Source of the DNA: Micrococcales bacterium
GTDB taxonomy: Bacteria; Actinomycetota; Actinomycetes; Actinomycetales; Dermatophilaceae
Reading direction: 5' to 3'
Assembly: GCA_003157445.1 (NCBI GenBank)
Contig: PMJN01000155.1
Location: 3,603-8,760 of the forward strand
Length of the DNA stretch: 5,158 bases
Below, piece by piece: positions 1 through 3,737 of the stretch. The notes beneath the pieces were generated by a model. The model saw only the letters and a program-made list of their open reading frames with translations, was not told where the DNA came from and made no database searches. Numbering within the stretch: the stretch's first letter is position 1; each line of letters opens with the position of its first letter. The translations under genes and the position numbers were made by a program.

Positions 1-420
1 TGCCCCACCAGCCAAACGACGGTGAGCACAGGCAAGTGCGTCACGCCAGGAGCCGGCGCACTCTTAAGCGCTGGCTCCCGACAAGAGGCAGGTGAGCTGG
101 CTCGAACGAGGTCGCACGTGTTCAAGTGCTGAGAACGTGTGGTCTAGGAGCAGAAGCCGGAGTGCGGCCTTACCCCCCCTCTGAGATAGTCGGCCAGTGA
201 GACGAGCCCGATTGCCTTCTCGACCCCTTGGCTTCGCTGGAATCGAGGATGCCGTACACGCTCGGAGCCTGGGCGTGGCCACGAAACCACGAGCTGGATC
301 AATGCGGGCGCCAAGGGCCGATGCCCGTGAGCAGGGTGGACTCGTCATAGCCGAACGGCAGGCGGCGATCAGGGAGCGGCAGCGGCCCCCGAACCTGCGG
401 TCACCAATAGCGGGACGGTG
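1..420. other. Region without a supportable gene
   Basis: I see no recognisable protein here on either strand. Open frames exist on both strands (for example 64-429 on the minus strand and 197-421 on the plus strand), but their products are rich in Arg, Ser, Ala and Pro, show no family motif and overlap each other, as expected of chance frames in GC-rich DNA. A plus-strand frame open from base 1 to the TGA at 130-132 could in principle be the tail of a gene starting to the left, but its translation shows nothing familiar. The clearest structure is the hairpin at 49-78. The stretch may be intergenic sequence or a decayed gene. Confidence 0.5.
49..78. terminator. Strong GC-rich hairpin, possible terminator of a gene to the left
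   Basis: The arms GGAGCCGGCGC (49-59) and GCGCTGGCTCC (68-78) pair over 11 positions with a single G·U wobble around the 8-base loop ACTCTTAA. No T-run follows on either strand, so this is not a classical intrinsic terminator. Hairpins without a U-tract are often proposed as terminators in actinobacteria. The role is inferred; only the structure is seen. Confidence 0.3.
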
Positions 421-585
421 ATGGTTCACCGATCAGATATCCGTGCTGCACATCAACAATGGGCCATAGCGTCTATATGCTGCTGATCGGCGTCGCTATT
501 GGGCCGCTTTGTCGCCGATTACCGTTCACCAGCGGGCGCTGGCCAGTCACTCAGATAGCACCGCCCGGCCTACCTAAGGGGACCC
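421..585 (+). promoter_or_regulatory. Probable phoU upstream regulatory region with two GTTCACC motifs and inverted repeats
   Basis: This stretch is visibly richer in A/T than its surroundings, as promoters often are in GC-rich genomes. GTTCACC occurs twice, at 424-430 and 524-530, exactly 100 bases apart. It resembles the repeat unit of Streptomyces PhoP (PHO) boxes. However, true boxes are tandem 11-base units, and the neighbouring 11-mers here match poorly, so these are at most isolated half sites. CCGATCAG (429-436) is mirrored by CTGATCGG (483-490). Inside that pair, GGCC-ATAGCG (462-471) can pair with CGCTAT-T-GGGCC (494-505). No convincing -35/-10 pair stands out. Control by phosphate through PhoP is a guess from motif and context. 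Confidence 0.35.
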
Positions 586-1257
586 ATGCGCAAATCCTTC
601 CACCAGGACCTTGACGAGATCTCCGAGCAGCTGATCGAAATGACCAGGCTCGCCGGCTCCGCGATGTCCCGGGCGACCACAGCACTGCTGGAAGCGGACC
701 TGCATCTGGCTGAGGGCGTCATCGCCGCGGACGAGCAGATCGACACGTTGCGCCGCCAGCTCGACGACCGCTCGGTCGACCTGCTGGCCAGGCAGCAACC
801 CGTGGCTACCGATCTGCGTAGGGTGGTCACCGCGATGCGGATGAGCGCAGACCTCGAACGCATGGGCGACCTCGCCCAGCACGTGGCCGAGCTGGCCCGG
901 CGGCGCTACCCGGACTCCGCCATCCACCCTGCGATGCGCTCCACCGTCCAACAGATGGGTCAGGTAGCCGAGCGGATCGCGGCTAAGGCCGGATCGGTCA
1001 TCGCCAGCAAGGACATCGAGACCGCGCTGGCCCTGGAACACGACGACGACGAGATGGACCGCCTCCACCAGGACGTCTTCGCCATGCTGACGGACGGCAG
1101 ATGGACGTACGGCACCGAGGCAGCCGTCGACGCCACCCTGGTGGCTCGCTACTACGAGCGGTTCGCCGATCATGCGGTCTCTGTCGCGCGCCGGGTCGTG
1201 TATCTGGTCACGGGCCAGTTCAAGCCCGGGGCCGATACGAAGAACGAGGATAGCTAA
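586..1257 (+). CDS. phoU: Phosphate transport system regulatory protein PhoU
   Basis: The 223-residue product has the usual PhoU length and is complete. PhoU is a cytoplasmic, all-helical protein made of two three-helix bundles. In known systems it links the PstSCAB phosphate transporter to the PhoR-type sensor kinase and damps phosphate uptake and Pho regulon expression when phosphate is plentiful. Each half carries one conserved metal-binding signature: DLERMGD at residues 89-95 and YYERFADH at 189-196. The second has Ala where many homologues have Gly. The conserved QQPVATDLR segment lies at 70-78, and an acidic EHDDDEMD stretch at 151-158. The ATG start is supported by AAGGGGA at 576-582, though the spacing is short, and by the typical N-terminus with Phe and acidic residues. 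The last 15 residues are a polar tail beyond the final helix. No pst, phoR or phoB gene lies in the window, so this copy is detached from the transporter operon as far as can be seen. The family call is firm; its partners are unknown. Confidence 0.96.
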   Translation: MRKSFHQDLDEISEQLIEMTRLAGSAMSRATTALLEADLHLAEGVIAADEQIDTLRRQLDDRSVDLLARQQPVATDLRRVVTAMRMSADLERMGDLAQHVAELARRRYPDSAIHPAMRSTVQQMGQVAERIAAKAGSVIASKDIETALALEHDDDEMDRLHQDVFAMLTDGRWTYGTEAAVDATLVARYYERFADHAVSVARRVVYLVTGQFKPGADTKNEDS

Positions 1258-1461
1258 GGCGACGCGGGCGCCGTGCTCGGCGATGACCGCCAACAGGGAC
1301 CGAACACGAAGTGCTTACATCGACGTGGTGCTGACCGCCGGCTGGCCTGGCTGGCCAAGCCCGATCCACAGTGTTTGAGTGGCCTGCGTCGTCTCGGTGC
1401 GCCAAGGCATGCGGCGCTCCACGTCGGTGAGCAGCTCGCGGTCAATGCTTTTGGTTTCACT

Positions 1462-1499
1462 GCCCCAGGGCTGGGTGGTGTCTGACTCAACCCTGGGGC
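1462..1499. terminator. Perfect 9-bp inverted repeat, possible terminator
   Basis: GCCCCAGGG (1462-1470) and CCCTGGGGC (1491-1499) are perfect reverse complements around a 20-base loop, in which GGGT and ACTC could pair further. There is no U-run; the next bases are GCGAAG, with TTTT only some 7 bases on. The site lies about 205 bases after the phoU stop, rather far for its terminator. The structure is seen; the role is inferred. Confidence 0.3.
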
Positions 1500-1595
1500 G
1501 GCGAAGTTTTGGCCCAGGGTCGAGGCGTTCCGCGACCTCGCCGAGCTGGCGAGCTTGCTAGGAAGGCCGGTTCCGAACTGATCTTGGCGACTGCT

Positions 1596-1610
1596 GATCC
1601 GTAGCGGATC
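1596..1610. repeat. Short inverted repeat GATCCG-TAG-CGGATC
   Basis: Two perfect 6-base arms surround a 3-base spacer, about 120 bases before the pheA start. It could be an operator-like dyad or a small hairpin. A dyad of this size can also occur by chance, so no role is claimed. Confidence 0.3.
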
Positions 1611-1655
1611 GCCCGCAACCCGATAACCCTGGCCGGCAGCTGTGGGACCTGGCCC

Positions 1656-1676
1656 CGCGGACATGCCTGGTCCGCG
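1656..1676 (+). promoter_or_regulatory. 7-bp hairpin in the presumed pheA leader
   Basis: CGCGGAC (1656-1662) and GTCCGCG (1670-1676) form a perfect stem with the 7-base loop ATGCCTG. It ends 53 bases before the chosen pheA start. No leader peptide with clustered Phe codons and no T-box sequence was seen nearby, so classical Phe attenuation is not supported. Confidence 0.25.
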
Positions 1677-1729
1677 CAGGTTTGGCACTAGCAGCAGGTG
1701 TTCGCTGCCCAGTGCGTAGGGTATTCGCT

Positions 1730-2593
1730 GTGAACCCGACCCCTGCGGTGCCAAGCATTGCCTACCAGGGCGAACCCGGCTCCAACTCCCAGATCGCCTG
1801 CGAACAGGCTCGCCCCAACCATGTCCCGTTGCCCTGCGCGACGTTCGAGGACACGTTCGCCGCGGTCAGCGACTCCAAGGCTGAGCTGGCCATGATCCCC
1901 ATCGAGAACTCGACAGCAGGACGCGTCGCCGACATCCACGCACTGCTACCAACTTCGGGCCTGCACATCGTCGGAGAGCACTTTCTATCCATCCACTTTG
2001 GACTGCTCGGCGTGTCGAGTGCGCGGATCGAGGACCTACGTTCGGTGCGCAGCCACATCCACGCACTGAGTCAGTGCCGCAAGATCATCCGCGAGCTGGG
2101 CCTGAAGGCGATCGTGTCCGGCGACACGGCCGGCTCGGCCCGAGAGGTCGCCGAGGCGGGCGACCCGACCCAGGCCTCATTGGCACCGGCGCCAGCCGCG
2201 CAGATCTACGGTCTTAAGGTGCTCAAGGCTGACGTCGAGGACGAGCCGCACAACGCCACCCGCTTCATCGTGCTTGCCCGCGAGGAACTTCGCCTGCCAC
2301 CTGGGCCGCAGATCGTCACCAGCTTCGTCTTCCGCGTCAGCAACCGTCCCGCGGCCCTCTACAAGGCACTGGGCGGGTTCGCCACCAACGCGGTGAACAT
2401 GACCAAACTCGAGTCCTACATGGTGGGCGGAGCGTTCACCGCGACACAGTTCTACGCCGAGGTCGACGGCCATCCCGACGACCCCCCGCTGGCCCGCGCC
2501 CTTGAGGAGCTGACCTTCTTCTCCCGCGAACTGCTCGTGCTCGGCGTCTATCCAGCCTCACCGTTTCGGGTCGAGAGCGACCGCTTCGCGTAA
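1730..2593 (+). CDS. pheA: Prephenate dehydratase with C-terminal ACT domain
   Basis: This enzyme decarboxylates and dehydrates prephenate to phenylpyruvate, the committed step to phenylalanine, in the cytoplasm. The 287-residue product is the normal size for a monofunctional form without chorismate mutase. The catalytic domain spans about residues 8-185: YQGEPGSNS at 12-20, PIENS at 57-61, SHIHALSQC at 108-116, DTAGSA at 132-137 and the catalytic NATRF at 175-179, whose Thr177 belongs to the essential TRF motif. The ACT domain (about 195-275) binds Phe for feedback control and shows NRPAALYKALGGF at 205-217 and KLESYM at 226-231. GTG 1730 is preferred because AGGG at 1718-1721 sits 8 bases ahead and the conserved region begins soon after; a TTG at 1682 would add 16 residues lacking conservation. 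The protein matches the alphaproteobacterial type (PCATFEDTF, NSTAGRVADIHALLP, LGVYPASPFR) better than the standard actinobacterial type that begins with a YLGPEGTF motif. Acquisition by transfer is my inference. No other aromatic pathway gene is nearby. Confidence 0.96.
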   Translation: MNPTPAVPSIAYQGEPGSNSQIACEQARPNHVPLPCATFEDTFAAVSDSKAELAMIPIENSTAGRVADIHALLPTSGLHIVGEHFLSIHFGLLGVSSARIEDLRSVRSHIHALSQCRKIIRELGLKAIVSGDTAGSAREVAEAGDPTQASLAPAPAAQIYGLKVLKADVEDEPHNATRFIVLAREELRLPPGPQIVTSFVFRVSNRPAALYKALGGFATNAVNMTKLESYMVGGAFTATQFYAEVDGHPDDPPLARALEELTFFSRELLVLGVYPASPFRVESDRFA

Positions 2594-2603
2594 GGATCGG
2601 TTG

Positions 2604-2619
2604 TTGGCACAGGTGCCAA
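2604..2619. promoter_or_regulatory. Palindrome TTGGCACAGGTGCCAA, operator-like or terminator dyad
   Basis: The perfect 7-base arms TTGGCAC and GTGCCAA are separated by only two bases, 10 bases after the pheA stop codon. With a 2-base centre it suits a dimeric DNA-binding protein better than an RNA hairpin. The same heptamers recur near the start of pheA: TTGGCAC at 1682-1688 and GTGCCAA at 1748-1754. One more TTGGCAC lies inside the gene at 2180-2186. No known regulator is assigned. Confidence 0.35.
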
Positions 2620-2891
2620 GCGCCCCCAAAGAAGACCGCCATGGTGAAGAGGCAACATCTCCTGCGCTACTGCCTACCTCGCACCCGCAGGGCGACCGCC
2701 GACACGTCTGCGGCTTGGCGTTCCACTCGCTTCTGGGGCGGGCCGTCACCTGCGACCATGGATGCGGCTGGGGCTTTGACCGGTCGCAGTCGCGGGGGCT
2801 GGCGATCGCCTCAGCGGCCTCAGAGGGTCGCAGCCAGCTGCTGCGGGCACTGGCGTGCCGACACAGGTCGTGCGCGGCCACAAAGACGTGA
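2604..2891 (+). CDS. Doubtful small Cys-containing hypothetical ORF downstream of pheA
   Basis: I do not recognise this frame. A TTG at 2604 (or 2601) follows AAGGA at 2592-2596, which overlaps the pheA stop codon. The 7-base spacing from the 2604 start would suit translation coupled to pheA. The product is about 95 residues. From roughly residue 21 on, third codon positions are about 83% G/C by my count, higher than second positions, which is coding-like. The second half has five Cys (VCGLAF, CDHGCGWGF, ACRHRSC) that could suggest a metal site, but the spacing matches no zinc-binding family I know. Against it: the first 20 codons have A/T-rich third positions, two other frames overlap it, and the start is a rare codon. 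It may be a real small gene, a decayed fragment or chance. Confidence 0.2.
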   Translation: MAQVPSAPKEDRHGEEATSPALLPTSHPQGDRRHVCGLAFHSLLGRAVTCDHGCGWGFDRSQSRGLAIASAASEGRSQLLRALACRHRSCAATKT

Positions 2892-3012
2892 CGTGCGACC
2901 CGAGGCGAGGTCACGGACCGTCGCGGCGATCCCTGGTCGCGGAGATGCACATGATCGGCGTGAGTCACGACCTGGCGCGCGACGGCCCTAACTCAGCGGC
3001 CACAGAGGGGCG
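2810..3012 (+). repeat. Imperfect 21-base direct repeat pair (2810-2830 and 2992-3012)
   Basis: Both copies begin CTCAGCGGCC and continue with [T/A]CAGAGGG[T/G]CG, so 19 of 21 bases agree, with starts 182 bases apart. In the respective open frames each copy reads SAA[S/T]EGR, although the two frames differ. This could be an old short duplication or binding sites. There is no sign of a mobile element between the copies. Confidence 0.4.
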
Positions 3013-3020
3013 AGAAGGGG

Positions 3021-3647
3021 CTAACCCGCCGACACGGGACCCACTGTCAGGTCACACGCGGCAATAGTGCTGGGCTGCTGGATCGAGGTGGTCTGGTTGG
3101 GTGGGTAGACCCGCACCGCGGCTGTCTTCCAACTGGTTGAGCAGCCGGTGCCGGGGATGGATCCGTCCACGGTGCGGACGACGAACTGGGCCCGTTGGCC
3201 CGGCTTGAGCTGCACCGGGCTGTAAGCCGTCCGATCTCGGGTAGCGGGATGCTGGATGACTGACCCGTTGGCGAACAGCAGCGAAACCCCGGGGTATCCG
3301 AGCATCGAGCAGGTACTTGAGCCATGATTCTGCAGGTAGTAAGTGACGTAGGTGCTTCCAGTGGCCACACCGACGCGCCCTTGGGTGAGCGTCAGGTGCT
3401 GCGTCTGGCAGGTCGCGACGCTTTTGTTCGCGCTAGTGGTCGAGGCTGTGGAAGCGGTCGTTTGTTCAGGGGCGCTCGTCGGACTCTGGGCCGGCGACGA
3501 TGTCGGAGTCTGGGCGCTGGTCGATGAAGACGAGGTCTGCGCCGGAGATGAACTCGACGATGTGGAGCTGGATGTGGAGGAACATCCCGTCAGAAACGAC
3601 GTGGTCATCGCTATCATCGCGGCGAGCATCGGAATTGAGTTCTTCAT
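3021..3647 (-). CDS. Secreted DUF4232-domain lipoprotein
   Basis: The 208-residue product begins with a lipoprotein signal: MKNS, a hydrophobic stretch to about residue 18 and the lipobox L19-T-G-C22. After cleavage it should be anchored by lipidated Cys22 on the outer face of the membrane. Residues 23-77 are a low-complexity linker almost entirely of Ser, Thr, Ala, Pro and Gln, probably spanning the cell wall and possibly O-glycosylated. From about 80 to 206 lies a DUF4232 domain: C80 at its start, YYLQNHGSSTCSMLGYPGV at 103-121, the LKPGQRAQF segment at 147-155, C169 and C198. The four Cys could make two disulfides. Members are common in mycobacteria and streptomycetes, and their function is unknown. 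The ATG is supported by GAAGGG about 10 bases upstream, with AGGGG also present closer in. The gene lies 90 bases behind the PAS gene on the same strand, so co-transcription is possible but unproven. Confidence 0.9.
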   Translation of the reverse strand: MKNSIPMLAAMIAMTTSFLTGCSSTSSSTSSSSSPAQTSSSSTSAQTPTSSPAQSPTSAPEQTTASTASTTSANKSVATCQTQHLTLTQGRVGVATGSTYVTYYLQNHGSSTCSMLGYPGVSLLFANGSVIQHPATRDRTAYSPVQLKPGQRAQFVVRTVDGSIPGTGCSTSWKTAAVRVYPPNQTTSIQQPSTIAACDLTVGPVSAG

Positions 3648-3737
3648 TTGCCCCTACCCTTCATAAGCATTGGTAGCACTACACCACGATGGCACACCAG
3701 AGGTTTGTGAGCAGCGAAACGTTGCAGCGGTGGCGTC
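3648..3737 (-). other. 90-base spacer between the PAS gene and the lipoprotein gene
   Basis: Apart from the ribosome binding site next to the lipoprotein start (AGGGG at 3651-3655 and AAGGG at 3658-3662, read on the minus strand), I see neither a convincing promoter nor a terminator hairpin. It is long enough to hold a separate promoter for the lipoprotein gene, so operon membership cannot be decided. Confidence 0.4.

Larger units (their letters stand above)
1258..1729. other. Gene-poor gap between phoU and pheA
   Basis: No frame in these 470 bases gives a recognisable protein. A minus-strand frame at 1254-1754 stays open for 166 codons, but its product is low-complexity Pro/Ser/Arg/Ala-rich and it runs antisense into the ends of both flanking genes, so I treat it as spurious. 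The plus-strand frames are short and broken by stops at about 1378, 1485 and 1561. The region contains inverted repeats at 1462-1499, 1596-1610 and 1656-1676. It may combine a phoU terminator, the pheA promoter and leader, and decayed sequence. No transposase motif or terminal repeat was recognised. Confidence 0.45.
2594..3020. other. Convergent intergenic region with repeats, no firm gene
   Basis: The region lies between the 3' ends of pheA (plus) and the lipoprotein gene (minus). It contains a 16-base palindrome just after pheA, an imperfect 21-base direct repeat pair, and several overlapping open frames on both strands, none with a recognisable family. The best candidate is the plus-strand frame starting at 2601/2604, listed separately. 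The minus-strand frame at 2558-2968 overlaps the pheA end antisense and looks spurious. No U-tailed terminator was found, although convergent genes would be expected to need one. Confidence 0.45.

Noticed and set aside
90..115. GTTCGAGCC on the minus strand, similar to a tRNA T-loop
   Set aside because: The flanking bases cannot form the 5-bp T-stem, and no acceptor, D or anticodon arms fit around it.
168..185. Run of C residues (CCCCCCC), recalling the actinobacterial 6C RNA
   Set aside because: The 6C RNA needs two hairpins each with a C-rich loop; only one C-run is present and it is not in a hairpin loop.
190..330. Minus-strand frame reading GVEKAIGLVSLADYLRGG, vaguely like the end of a CBS domain
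   Set aside because: Short, with stops upstream in the same frame and no second CBS motif; the resemblance is too weak to call a pseudogene.
64..429. 121-codon minus-strand open frame
   Set aside because: Arg/Ser/Ala/Pro-rich product with no motif, overlapping another open frame on the plus strand; typical chance frame in GC-rich DNA.
574..1293. 239-codon minus-strand open frame opposite phoU
   Set aside because: Antisense shadow of phoU created by its GC-rich third codon positions; the plus strand carries clear PhoU motifs.
1682..1729. Longer pheA start at TTG 1682
   Set aside because: No well-placed ribosome binding site, and the added 16 residues lack conservation; GTG 1730 has AGGG at 8 bases.
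1254..1754. 166-codon minus-strand open frame between phoU and pheA
   Set aside because: Low-complexity product, no family motif, antisense overlap with both neighbours.
2558..2968. 136-codon minus-strand frame overlapping the pheA end
   Set aside because: Antisense to the pheA C-terminus, with unrecognisable composition and no ribosome binding site.
2641..2991. 116-codon plus-strand frame starting with ATG after pheA
   Set aside because: Extremely Arg-rich with no motif and a poor ribosome binding site; the overlapping frame at 2604 has a more coding-like base pattern.
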